A stretch of DNA of 64,000 bases from Bryobacteraceae bacterium (lineage in GTDB: Bacteria > Acidobacteriota > Terriglobia > Bryobacterales > Bryobacteraceae): contig JAWKHH010000003.1 of NCBI GenBank assembly GCA_041394945.1, positions 1 to 64,000 on the forward strand, in the 5' to 3' direction. The notes beneath the pieces are model-generated. The model was given only the letters and a program-made list of their open reading frames with translations, did no database searches and was not told where the DNA came from. Position 1 is the stretch's first letter. Each line of letters opens with the position of its first letter. Below are positions 51,751 to 60,531 of this stretch, one piece after another. The position numbers and the translations under genes were made by a program.

Positions 51751-52095
51751 ATGCGGTTATATGTAGGGAACCTTCCCTTCAAAGCGACGGAAGGCGATAT
51801 CGAGAGCTTCTTTTCGGAGGCCGGCGTCGCCGTGGATGCGGTGACGGTAGTGCGAGACAAGTTCTCGGGCGAAGCCCGGGGCTTCGGCTTCGTGGACATC
51901 AACGACGACACGGCAGGTGAAGCCGCCGTGCGCGCGTGCAACGGCAAGCCCCTTCTGGGACGGCCGTTGGTGATCAATGAAGCTCGTCCGATGACTCCGG
52001 GCGGTGGCGGCGGCGGCGGCGGACGCGATCGGCGTCCGGGCGGCGGCGGCGGCGATCGTCGCGGCGGCGGGCGCGACCGTAACTTCAATCGGTAG
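51751..52095 (+). CDS. RRM RNA-binding protein with Gly/Arg-rich tail
   Basis: 114 residues; AAAGGAG lies about 11 nt before the ATG. A single RRM (1-78) has RNP2 LYVGNL (3-8) and RNP1 RGFGFV (43-48). The tail (81-114) is poly-Gly with RD/RR units, as in eukaryote-like bacterial Rbp proteins. It probably binds single-stranded RNA, often in cold or stress responses. The long structured region upstream hints at post-transcriptional control of its own message. Confidence 0.95.
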   Translation: MRLYVGNLPFKATEGDIESFFSEAGVAVDAVTVVRDKFSGEARGFGFVDINDDTAGEAAVRACNGKPLLGRPLVINEARPMTPGGGGGGGGRDRRPGGGGGDRRGGGRDRNFNR

Positions 52096-52118
52096 ACAGC
52101 AGCAACCAGGAAAATCAG

Positions 52119-52153
52119 ACCGGCCGTCCTTCGAGGCGGCCGGTTTCCTTGTT
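52119..52153 (+). terminator. Rho-independent terminator of the RRM gene
   Basis: ACCGGCCG (52119-52126) and CGGCCGGT (52137-52144) around TCCTTCGAGG, followed by TTCCTTGTTT. It lies 24 nt after the stop. Confidence 0.75.
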
Positions 52154-52158
52154 TGGAG

Positions 52159-53835
52159 TTACTTCTCGGGACTGTAGAACAGCACGATTCCGCTACCGAC
52201 GCGTTCTTCGAAATGGACGTTGTCGGTCCAGATGATCATGTCGGGATACTGTTCGCGGGTTCCGATGCGGCTGAGCTTGAGCATCGTGAGGCTGAGCGCG
52301 TTCCACCCGGGCTTCGGTTCACGGGGGTGGAGAGGGACGATCTTCGGGAAGCCGTGCTCTTCCTCCCAGAAGCCGATGACGAGCGGGTTCATGGCGACCT
52401 GCTTCGCGCCGAGTTCACGGAGCCGCCGGCCAAGCCGTTCCATGTCCTGCCCCCAGTCGAGGTCCGAATCGACGAGAATATCCTCGGGCTGGTTCCCGGC
52501 GAGGGCATTGAAGTAGGGCAGATAGTCCGGGTGCGCGACGACGCCGGAGCCGAGCATCCAGGCGAGCAGCGCGATGCCGGCGAGCGCCTGCCATCGGTTG
52601 CGGGAGCGAATGGCAGTGACGGCAGCAAGCGCGGCGAGCACGGTAAAAAATACCAGGACCGGTAAAACATGCCGGATTCCGATGTTGATCCGGCTGGTGA
52701 GTGAGAACAGCAGGATGCCGGCCGACAAGCCGATCGGGACGCGGTAGACCGCCTCTTTGCGGGACCAGGCGAGGATCGCGCCCCAGACCGTGAGAAGCAG
52801 GAACGGGATGGGGAGCTTGAACAGCAGGGCGACGGGGTAGTAATACCAGAAGCCGTTCGGACTGTACTCGCCGAGCAGCCAGGAGCGATGGCCGCCTTCG
52901 TTGTGTTCGAGCACCTGGCGGATGCCCTCGGCGATTTCGGGCGCCGGCATGGGGAAACCGAGCACCGAGGATCCAAACGAGAAGCGGTAGCCGGCCCAGA
53001 TGAGGACGAGGCAGACGCCGAGCCCGGCGGCGGCGGGGAGCATCATCGCGCGCCAGCGGGTGGCGCAAGGGAGAGCTTCGCCGCGGTCCCGGAGGAGCGC
53101 CAGCGCGATCACGGCGGCCAGCGCGCAGGGATAGAAGGGCACGGTGGAGAACTTCGAAAGGAACGCGAGAGCGAGGCCGGCGCCAGCGACGATGCCGGTT
53201 TTCATCGAAGGCGCGGTGACGAACCACAGGAAACCGAGCAGGGCGGCGACGAGAGTGACGAGCAGCGTCATGTCGGTGGTGGCGAGGCCGGCGTGGGCGA
53301 GGATGGCCGGGAGGGTAGTGAACAGGAACAGCGAGGCCAGCGCGACATCGCGGCCGTAGCAGCGGCGGGTCCAGGCCCACAAGATGGCGCAAGCGGCCCA
53401 GAATGCGGGAAGGATGCCGACGCGCGCGAGGGTGAGCCGTTTCCAATAGTCCTTGCCCTGATAGAGAACGGCGCCGCCTTCGTCGTAGAGGTTGTCGTCG
53501 CGGCCAAGCAGCTTCGCTCCGAGGATCGAGGGGCCGATGGCGGTGAGAATTCGCGCCAGCGGCGGGTGCTGCTCTTCGAGTTCATAGGTTCCCTTGGTGA
53601 TCCACTCAACGCCGCAGGCGATATGGAAAGGCTCGTCGCTCGTGTGATTGTAGACGCGGTAGGTAGCAGCGATGCGGGCCGTGGCGGCGATCACGAGGAG
53701 GATCGCGAACAGGCCGGCATGGCGCACGAGCGCCGAACCGAGCAAGCGGAGCGGGGAGGGAAGCGGGGGTTCCGGGGGTGGTTGGGGACTTGCCGGGGCG
53801 GTGGACGCGGAGACCGACCCCTGCTTTCGTGCCAT
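52159..53835 (-). CDS. PMT-type (GT-C) glycosyltransferase
   Basis: 558 residues from ATG 53833-53835; the longer frame beyond it overlaps the divergent gene. A Pro-rich N-terminus and then ten or so transmembrane helices. The first periplasmic loop has YRVYNHTSDEPFHIACGVEW with the Asp-Glu pair expected for catalysis, and ELEEQHPPLARILTA matches the PMT_2/GT39-like motif. LVDSDLDWGQDMERLGRRL, near the C-terminus, is common to this bacterial subgroup. It likely transfers mannose or another sugar from a polyprenyl phosphate donor. Confidence 0.85.
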   Translation of the reverse strand: MARKQGSVSASTAPASPQPPPEPPLPSPLRLLGSALVRHAGLFAILLVIAATARIAATYRVYNHTSDEPFHIACGVEWITKGTYELEEQHPPLARILTAIGPSILGAKLLGRDDNLYDEGGAVLYQGKDYWKRLTLARVGILPAFWAACAILWAWTRRCYGRDVALASLFLFTTLPAILAHAGLATTDMTLLVTLVAALLGFLWFVTAPSMKTGIVAGAGLALAFLSKFSTVPFYPCALAAVIALALLRDRGEALPCATRWRAMMLPAAAGLGVCLVLIWAGYRFSFGSSVLGFPMPAPEIAEGIRQVLEHNEGGHRSWLLGEYSPNGFWYYYPVALLFKLPIPFLLLTVWGAILAWSRKEAVYRVPIGLSAGILLFSLTSRINIGIRHVLPVLVFFTVLAALAAVTAIRSRNRWQALAGIALLAWMLGSGVVAHPDYLPYFNALAGNQPEDILVDSDLDWGQDMERLGRRLRELGAKQVAMNPLVIGFWEEEHGFPKIVPLHPREPKPGWNALSLTMLKLSRIGTREQYPDMIIWTDNVHFEERVGSGIVLFYSPEK

Positions 53836-53922
53836 CAAACCATCTAACGCTTTTCGCAAGCTGGAGGTTACGGTTGGAGGCGGATGGAGGTCTGGTATTC
53901 TGAAGTTTCCGTTTTCCCGCCG

Positions 53923-55797
53923 ATGGCCCGCAAGACGAAGAACGCCCCCGTTGCGACGATCGAGCCCCCGCAGCCGCAAACACGCATTCCAGAAAAAGCA
54001 GCCGGTTCCCGCGATTTGCTGATCGCCGTTGCCGCGATTGTGCTGGCCGTGGCATTCGTGTTCACGCAGACCGGCGGGTTCGGACTGGTGGGGCTCGACG
54101 ACACCACCTTCACCACCGACAACGTGTTCGTCACTTCGGGGCTCACGGCGAATGGCGTCCAATACGCGTTTCGCAGTTTCGAGATGGGAAGCTGGCATCC
54201 GCTCACGTGGATGTCGCACATGCTCGACTACTCTCTGTTTGGCGAGGACCCCGGCGCGTTTCATTTGGAGAACGCGGCGATTCACCTGGCCAATTGCCTG
54301 CTGCTGTTCTTCCTGGCGCGCGGATTGACAGGCGGCGTGTGGCCCGCGGCGTTCCTGGCGTTGCTTTTCGCGCTGCATCCGATGCACGTGGAACCCGTGG
54401 CGTGGCTGGCCGACCGCAAGGGCCTGCTGGCGACGCTGTTCTGGCTGGCGGCGGCGATGTGCTGGGTGCGGTGGGCCGCCCCCGGCGGACCGCGGGACCG
54501 GCGCTTCTATTTCGGCGCGCTGGCGTCGTTCGCCCTTGGGCTGCTTTCAAAGCCCACGATCGTGACGCTGCCGTTCACGTTGCTGTTGATCGAGTATTGG
54601 CCGTTGAAGCGGTGGACGTCCTGGGGGGAATTTGCCGGCCGTCTGCCTGACAAGATCCCGTTTTTCGCCCTGGCGATCGGCTTCGCCGGCTTGACCTACC
54701 ATGGACAGCAAGAGGCGGGCGCGATGACGATGTACGGAGACCTGGGTCCCGGTGCGCGCCTGGTGAACGCCGCCTACGGATTCGCGATGTACCTGGCGAA
54801 GACGTTCTGGCCGGCGGGGCTGGCGTTGAACTATCCGATTACACCGAACCCTCCGATGGCGGCGGTGGCGGCGGGAGGAGCGGCCGCGATCGGCGTGAGC
54901 GCGGTGGCGCTGTGGAAAATGCGCGAATGGCCGGCGCTGTTCGCCGGATGGTTTTGGTTTCTCGGAACGCTCATCCCGACGATCGGGTTGATCCAGACGG
55001 GCGACCAAGCCTTCGCCGACCGCTATTCCTACGCGCCGCACATCGGTCTGTTCGCCGTCGTGATCGCCGCCGTCGTCCGGTTCGTTCCCTCGGAAACGCT
55101 ACGTTCGACGGGGGCGTTGGCGGCGGGGATCGCGCTGATGGTGGGTCTCGCCTGGCGATCTCACGTGCAGACGACCTACTGGCATGACGCGATCACACAG
55201 TTCGAACACACGGTCTCCGTCGCGCCGGCGCATACACAAGGGCGGCAGGTTCTCGGAAAGACCTACATCAAGCTGAAACGGTACGGCGAAGCCGAGAAGC
55301 ACCTGACGGCGGGGCTTGCCACCGACCCGAGCGACGCGGTGACGCACCGGACGATCGCCGAGGTGTGGTTCGCCAGGGGCGATAAAGAGAAAGCGCTGGC
55401 GAGCCTGGACACGGCGCAGAGGCTGGCTCCGCTCTCGGCGCTGACGCAGTACAACCGCGGGATCGTGCTGCGGGCGCTCGACCGCTACGACGAATCCGCC
55501 GCGGCGTACCGGAAGGCGATCGAGCTGGGGCTGCTGCCGGAAACGCGCGCGGAGGCATGGTTCGCGATGGGGATGTCGCTCAACAAGGCGAATAAGACGG
55601 ACAAAGCGATCGAAGCGTTTCTCGAGGCGCTGAAGGTGGATCCGTATCATTATCTGGCGCGCAAGAACCTGGCGTTTGCATATCTGCGGCTGCAGGACTA
55701 CGTGCAATCGCAGCGTGAGTTTGAGTTACTCCTGCGGACGAACGAGACGGATCCGGATGTCGTGCGGTCTTTATCGTTCCTGCGGAACCGGCGATAG
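53923..55797 (+). CDS. TMTC-like membrane glycosyltransferase with TPR domain
   Basis: 624 residues from ATG 53923 (ATG 53884 is possible). Ten or so transmembrane helices span about 30-415: GLVGLDDTTFTTDN carries the acidic pair, and MGSWHPLTWMSHMLDYSLFG, ALHPMHVEPVAWLADRKGLLA and TGDQAFADRYSYAPHIGL are motifs shared with eukaryotic TMTC O-mannosyltransferases. The C-terminal 200 residues are four or five TPRs (GKTYIKLKRYGEAEKHLTAGLATDP and similar). It is divergent from another GT-C enzyme, so the two may act on the same exported glycoprotein or glycan. Confidence 0.88.
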   Translation: MARKTKNAPVATIEPPQPQTRIPEKAAGSRDLLIAVAAIVLAVAFVFTQTGGFGLVGLDDTTFTTDNVFVTSGLTANGVQYAFRSFEMGSWHPLTWMSHMLDYSLFGEDPGAFHLENAAIHLANCLLLFFLARGLTGGVWPAAFLALLFALHPMHVEPVAWLADRKGLLATLFWLAAAMCWVRWAAPGGPRDRRFYFGALASFALGLLSKPTIVTLPFTLLLIEYWPLKRWTSWGEFAGRLPDKIPFFALAIGFAGLTYHGQQEAGAMTMYGDLGPGARLVNAAYGFAMYLAKTFWPAGLALNYPITPNPPMAAVAAGGAAAIGVSAVALWKMREWPALFAGWFWFLGTLIPTIGLIQTGDQAFADRYSYAPHIGLFAVVIAAVVRFVPSETLRSTGALAAGIALMVGLAWRSHVQTTYWHDAITQFEHTVSVAPAHTQGRQVLGKTYIKLKRYGEAEKHLTAGLATDPSDAVTHRTIAEVWFARGDKEKALASLDTAQRLAPLSALTQYNRGIVLRALDRYDESAAAYRKAIELGLLPETRAEAWFAMGMSLNKANKTDKAIEAFLEALKVDPYHYLARKNLAFAYLRLQDYVQSQREFELLLRTNETDPDVVRSLSFLRNRR

Positions 55798-58700
55798 TTA
55801 CTTGACGGCGAACTGGCGGATGCCGATAGGTCCGCGGAAACCGAACTTACCGGGAACGAAGGAACCGGCTTTGAACCGGGTGGCGTCGAAGGCGATGGAC
55901 TTCCCCTCGATATTCAGATCGATGCGGGCGGCGTTGATCGAGACGCGGACGTTCTCGGCGTCCTTGGGCAGCGGAAACTTACCGCGGTTTTCGGTCTTGC
56001 CGTCCACTACTTCCTTGCACTCGAGGTTATCGCCCATTTCGAACAGAATGTAGTTGCGGGGATCGCGCCATGCGGCCATAAAGCGGACCTCGCGGCGGCC
56101 GCCGACGAAACCGAGCGTCTTGCCGCGGCCCTGCACCTGAAAGGAAAACACGGTGGGCCCGGCGACCGGCGTGAAGCGGTTCTGCAGATCGCCGAGCGTG
56201 GACCAACCGTCCTTCTCCTGCCAGTTGCCGCCCTCCATCGCGTTGAGGGCGGCTTCCGCGCCGGCGCCCTTGAGCGACGGCGATTCGGCGCCCAGCTTGA
56301 TCTCGAGAGCCTGCGTCTGGCCGGAGCGAACCGCGATCGAGTATTTCCTGGGCGGGAGGCCGGGCGCGAGGGCGTTGAACTCGTACTCGCCGGGGGGGAG
56401 TTGCAGACGACCGGCGCGGACCGGCTTGTTGCGGTCGCCGCCGCCGGTGATGGTGACGCTGGTATTGGCCGGCGCGATTGAAAGTTGAACGACGCCGGCG
56501 GCTGGCGCGGCGCTCAGAAGGTCGCGCGCATTGAGCTGGACGGTCTGTCCGGCCCCAAAGGCGCGACTCTGGTCCTTGGGCGCCTGACCTTCGGCGCGCA
56601 GGCCGATGGTGTGGTTACCGGGATTGAAGCGGTGAGTAAATGTCCCGTCGGCGCCGACTTCTCCGGCCGGGCGGCCGTCGACCACGACCTGGGCGCGCGC
56701 CGGCGCTCCGGCTATGACGAGCGTCGCCACCTGAGCGGAAAGATTGAACGCCTCGGCGCTCATTCCGGGGCGGACGGCGACACGGCGTTCACCGGGGTCC
56801 GAAAAGCCTTGCTTGGATACACGAACGGTGTAGGCGCCGGGAGCCAGTTGCAGGTCCAACTGTCCTCCGGCGATGTCTCCGGCTTTCTGGCCATTCACGG
56901 TAACGGCGGCGCCCTCTTCGTTCGACGTGATCAGGAAGTCGACGAGGCCGGGAGCCATGAGGTACATATAGACGCCGGGCGACGGGCGAACATCCCAGCC
57001 GATCTGCCGCGTTTCGGCGCCGGCGGTTACCGAAGCGCCCTGACGGCCGGCGCGGAGACCGTTCAGGGTGAGCCCGGAAGCGGGCACGCTCAGGGTTCGC
57101 GAACCGTAGGCGATGTTCGGCGGACCGTACACGGTAGCGGTGTCTTTGTAGGAAGCAACGACGGCCGACGGCGCACCCTGGGACTGGAAGCCGATGACGG
57201 CCGGGATCTGGCCGGCCGCCGTGCGGAGTTGGAACGACGCCTTCCCGGATGGATTCGACAGCTCCACGCGGTGCGTGCCTGGACTCACCGTAAAACTGGC
57301 GCGGCCATTCACGGTGCGGAGCTTACGGCCGTTGAAGACGGCCTGACCGGACCCGATCGACATCTCGATAAGCGTGGGCGCCGGCTTCAACTCGACCGGC
57401 TCCGGAGCGGGCGCGCCCGGGCCGGCGGTGACGCTGAAGGTGAGCGGCTCATAGCCGTCGGCGGAGGCGACCACTTCGTAGGCGCCTTCCGGCAGCGAGG
57501 CCTGACGGACGGTCCCGAGGTCCTGTTCGCCGATCTTCAGGGTGGCGGTATCGGGGGTGACGGTGAAGTTGACGAGGAAGGAGCCGGGCGTCTCAACGGG
57601 TGGAGGCGGCGGCGGTTCGACGACGGGGGGAGGCGGCGGGGGAGCAGCCGGCTTCCGGCCAATCGTGAACCAGAACGCTCCGCCGAGAATGGCGAGCAAG
57701 GCGACCGGCGCGAGATAGATCACCGGGAACGGCTTTTGAGCGCGTGGAGGCGTGGGCGGCGCCGGCCTGACAGCGGGCTGAGGCACGGGCGGGACAGGCG
57801 GAACCGGAGCGGCCGCCGGATGAGCGGCTGGAGGCACGGGCGGAACGGGAGGCGCAGCGAGATTCGGGGCCGAGGCCATGGTCTCGGCTTCGGACCGGTG
57901 GGGTAGTGGCGCGGGCGGCGCCGGCGGTTGAGGAGGCGGCGCCTGATGCTCCCCGGTGGTGCGTTCGAGCGACGCGCGGAGACGCGAAAGACGCGGTTCC
58001 AGCGGATATGTCGATAGTCCGTTCGCGACTTCGGAGAGGGCGCCCTGAATATCACCGGCGGCCTGTTTTTCGCGAGCGCGGGTGATGTGCGTCTCGACGA
58101 CGGAATCGCGTTTGCGGTCGGCGATGAGGGCGGTGAGGCTGCGGCTCTGGGGATGACCGGGGTCAAGCGCGGAGGCTTCGAGCACGAGGGCATCGGCCTG
58201 GGCCCAGTCTTTCTCGAGTTCCTGGGAGGCGAGTTTGAACAGCGAGTCGACGAGGGCGGCGCGGGCAATCTTGCTGGCGGGGTCCGTGCGGCGGGCGGAG
58301 CGGAGGATGTCGACGCTTTGGGCAAGATCGCCGCCGGAGGCGTGGGTGTGCGCCTCTTCGACGAGCTTCTGCGCCTCGGTGGATTTCTCGCGGGCCTGGA
58401 TGGCGAGTTTTTCGAGGGCGGTGAGTTCCGCGTCGCCGGGATACTCGTCGAGGGCGGCCCGGGAGAGAACGATGGCGCGGTCGGGGTCGCCGGCGTGAAT
58501 GGCGGCGTCGATCTGTTCGGCCCAGCGTGCTTTCGATTCGATGCGGGAGTGCTGTTCGAGGCGCTTTTGCACGCGGTCGTGCTCGAAGGCGAGGCCGGGG
58601 AACTGGGGATGGATGTTGCGCAGGATGTCCCACTGCGAGAGCGCTTCGGAGTATTGTCCCTGATCCTCGAACGCGCGCGCCTTGGCGACGATGGAGTTGA

Positions 58701-60492
58701 CGAGATCGCGTTTCTGCCGAACCGATTTCAAGGCGAGATCGAAGTGCTCTTCGTTGGGATGCTTCTCCTTGGCCTCTTCGAGCATGCGGACGCGGCGGTC
58801 GAGATCGGGCTCGGATTCAACGGAACGGTCGATGGCGGCGATGTCGGCGGAAAGAGTCTGGCGCTGGCGTTCTCCGAGGTCGACACGGAGGCTTTGGAAG
58901 AGGGCGTGGTCCGGGAACTGGTTCAGATAGTGATCGCAGATGGCGGAAGCGGCGGCGAAGTTGCCGCTCTCGAGATGCTTGCGGGCCTCCTCGTAGGAGC
59001 GCTTGATGTGATCGTGCTCGCTGCGGACCTGATTGTAGAATTCCTGGAAGCCGGCCGACATGTCCGGCGTGGCGTGTTCGGGGAACTGGCGGTCGAGATC
59101 GAGCACCTTCTCGATGCGGCTGAGGGCGGCGGTGATATCGCCGCGGTGGAACGATGAGAGGGCGCGCTGGTAATCCTCTTCCTTCTGCTTTCGGACGCGA
59201 ACGAACTCCTGTTCCTTGAGGTCGATTTCGGCGAGCAGGTGCGAGGCTTCGGTGCTGACGGGGTTGGTTTGAAGGACGTTGCGGATGGCGTCGCGGGCCT
59301 GCCCGAAGGCCATGTTGTCGAGGTGCTGGCGGGCGATGGAAACCCAACCCGCCACCTGTTCCGCGCTGCGCTTGCTTTCGATCTCCGAGCGGAGCCCGGC
59401 GGCGGCGGCGTTCTGGGGATCGATCTGGAGAACTTCCTGGATCTTCTGGAGCGCGAGTTGATATTCGTTTTCCTCGAGGCGGCGCCGCGCGCTTTCGATC
59501 AACTGGGAGGTGGCGCGATCGCGCAGGGCCTGATCGGCGGCGCGGCGGAGGGGGCGGATCTCGGCATGGAGGTGGCCTTCGGCTTCGAGTTCGGTGAGGA
59601 TCTCGGCGGCGTAATCGGGCTCGTTATTGGCGAGCGCGCGGCGGACACGGTCGAGGCGGGGTTCGATGCGGGCGGCGTCGAAGCGTTCGATTGGCTGACC
59701 GTGCAGAGCCTTGACAAGGGACTCGCCGAACTCGCGGACGCTCGGGAACCGGTGGAAGGGCTGCTTGGCCATCGCCGCGTGGACGATCTGGCTGACGGCC
59801 GGATTGACGGCGGGGTTGAGGTCGCTCGCGGGAGGCGGGATCGACTTGAGGATGGCCTTGACGATTTCGTCGCGGGTGGAACCGGTGAACGGGCGGCGGC
59901 GGGTGAGAGCTTCGAAGGCGACGACGCCGAGAGCGAAGATGTCGCAGGCGGGCGTCACGGGCTTCATCTCGATCTGCTCGGGCGACATGTAGTAGAGCGT
60001 GCCCTTTACGCCCATGGTGGTCTGGTGGTCGACGAGGTGCGCGACGCCGAAGTCGATGATCTTGACCGAGTCGTCGCTGAGGACGAAGATATTCGAAGGT
60101 TTGAGATCGCGGTGAACGAGGCCGCGTTCGTGGGCGGCCTGGAGGCCGCGGCAGGTCTGGCTGATGATTTCAACGACGCGTTCGACGGAGAGGCGCTGCG
60201 GCTGGTCCTTGATGAGCTTGTCGAGGGTGTCGCCGGGCAGCAGCGGCATCACGAAGTACGGCACGCGGGAGCGGCCATCCTCGATCTCGCCGATATCGTA
60301 GATGTCGACGATGTTGGGGTGGTTCAGGGAGGCGAGGACGTCGCACTCCTTGCGGAAAAGGTCGAGCGCGGCGGGGTCGCGCTGATCGCGGATGGTTTTT
60401 AAGGCGACCTCACGGCGGAGGTCCTGGTCCCAGGCGAGATAGACGACGCCCATTCCGCCTTCGCCGAGCACCTGTTTGCGTTCGTAACGCAC
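55798..60492 (-). CDS. Giant Ser/Thr kinase with TPR-like stalk, PEGA domains and LamG-like end
   Basis: 1564 residues, GTG start. Active Hanks kinase (1-270): GEGGMGVVY, Lys32, HRDLKPSN (Asp129), DFG 147-149, GTLYYMSPEQ. A helical, TPR-like region runs to about 860, then a Pro-rich linker and one transmembrane helix (VIYLAPVALLAILGGAFWFTIG, about 955-975). Outside are several PEGA-type repeats (GSFLVNFTVTPDTATLKIGEQDLGTV; VDFLITSNEEGAAVTVNGQKAGDI; ATLVIAGAPARAQVVVDGRPAGEV) and a terminal concanavalin-like domain (about 1410-1564) resembling DUF1080 folds. Likely an envelope sensor with a surface-binding tip. Confidence 0.92.
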   Translation of the reverse strand: MRYERKQVLGEGGMGVVYLAWDQDLRREVALKTIRDQRDPAALDLFRKECDVLASLNHPNIVDIYDIGEIEDGRSRVPYFVMPLLPGDTLDKLIKDQPQRLSVERVVEIISQTCRGLQAAHERGLVHRDLKPSNIFVLSDDSVKIIDFGVAHLVDHQTTMGVKGTLYYMSPEQIEMKPVTPACDIFALGVVAFEALTRRRPFTGSTRDEIVKAILKSIPPPASDLNPAVNPAVSQIVHAAMAKQPFHRFPSVREFGESLVKALHGQPIERFDAARIEPRLDRVRRALANNEPDYAAEILTELEAEGHLHAEIRPLRRAADQALRDRATSQLIESARRRLEENEYQLALQKIQEVLQIDPQNAAAAGLRSEIESKRSAEQVAGWVSIARQHLDNMAFGQARDAIRNVLQTNPVSTEASHLLAEIDLKEQEFVRVRKQKEEDYQRALSSFHRGDITAALSRIEKVLDLDRQFPEHATPDMSAGFQEFYNQVRSEHDHIKRSYEEARKHLESGNFAAASAICDHYLNQFPDHALFQSLRVDLGERQRQTLSADIAAIDRSVESEPDLDRRVRMLEEAKEKHPNEEHFDLALKSVRQKRDLVNSIVAKARAFEDQGQYSEALSQWDILRNIHPQFPGLAFEHDRVQKRLEQHSRIESKARWAEQIDAAIHAGDPDRAIVLSRAALDEYPGDAELTALEKLAIQAREKSTEAQKLVEEAHTHASGGDLAQSVDILRSARRTDPASKIARAALVDSLFKLASQELEKDWAQADALVLEASALDPGHPQSRSLTALIADRKRDSVVETHITRAREKQAAGDIQGALSEVANGLSTYPLEPRLSRLRASLERTTGEHQAPPPQPPAPPAPLPHRSEAETMASAPNLAAPPVPPVPPAAHPAAAPVPPVPPVPQPAVRPAPPTPPRAQKPFPVIYLAPVALLAILGGAFWFTIGRKPAAPPPPPPVVEPPPPPPVETPGSFLVNFTVTPDTATLKIGEQDLGTVRQASLPEGAYEVVASADGYEPLTFSVTAGPGAPAPEPVELKPAPTLIEMSIGSGQAVFNGRKLRTVNGRASFTVSPGTHRVELSNPSGKASFQLRTAAGQIPAVIGFQSQGAPSAVVASYKDTATVYGPPNIAYGSRTLSVPASGLTLNGLRAGRQGASVTAGAETRQIGWDVRPSPGVYMYLMAPGLVDFLITSNEEGAAVTVNGQKAGDIAGGQLDLQLAPGAYTVRVSKQGFSDPGERRVAVRPGMSAEAFNLSAQVATLVIAGAPARAQVVVDGRPAGEVGADGTFTHRFNPGNHTIGLRAEGQAPKDQSRAFGAGQTVQLNARDLLSAAPAAGVVQLSIAPANTSVTITGGGDRNKPVRAGRLQLPPGEYEFNALAPGLPPRKYSIAVRSGQTQALEIKLGAESPSLKGAGAEAALNAMEGGNWQEKDGWSTLGDLQNRFTPVAGPTVFSFQVQGRGKTLGFVGGRREVRFMAAWRDPRNYILFEMGDNLECKEVVDGKTENRGKFPLPKDAENVRVSINAARIDLNIEGKSIAFDATRFKAGSFVPGKFGFRGPIGIRQFAVK

Positions 60493-60500
60493 GCTCTGCC

Positions 60501-60506
60501 ATTGTA
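60501..60506 (-). promoter_or_regulatory. -10 hexamer TACAAT eight bases before the giant kinase start
   Basis: On the minus strand TACAAT, 8 nt, GTG 60492. No ribosome-binding site or -35 is evident, so the mRNA is probably leaderless. Confidence 0.45.
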
Positions 60507-60531
60507 TCGCCGGAGGGAGGCGCGCTCCGGC

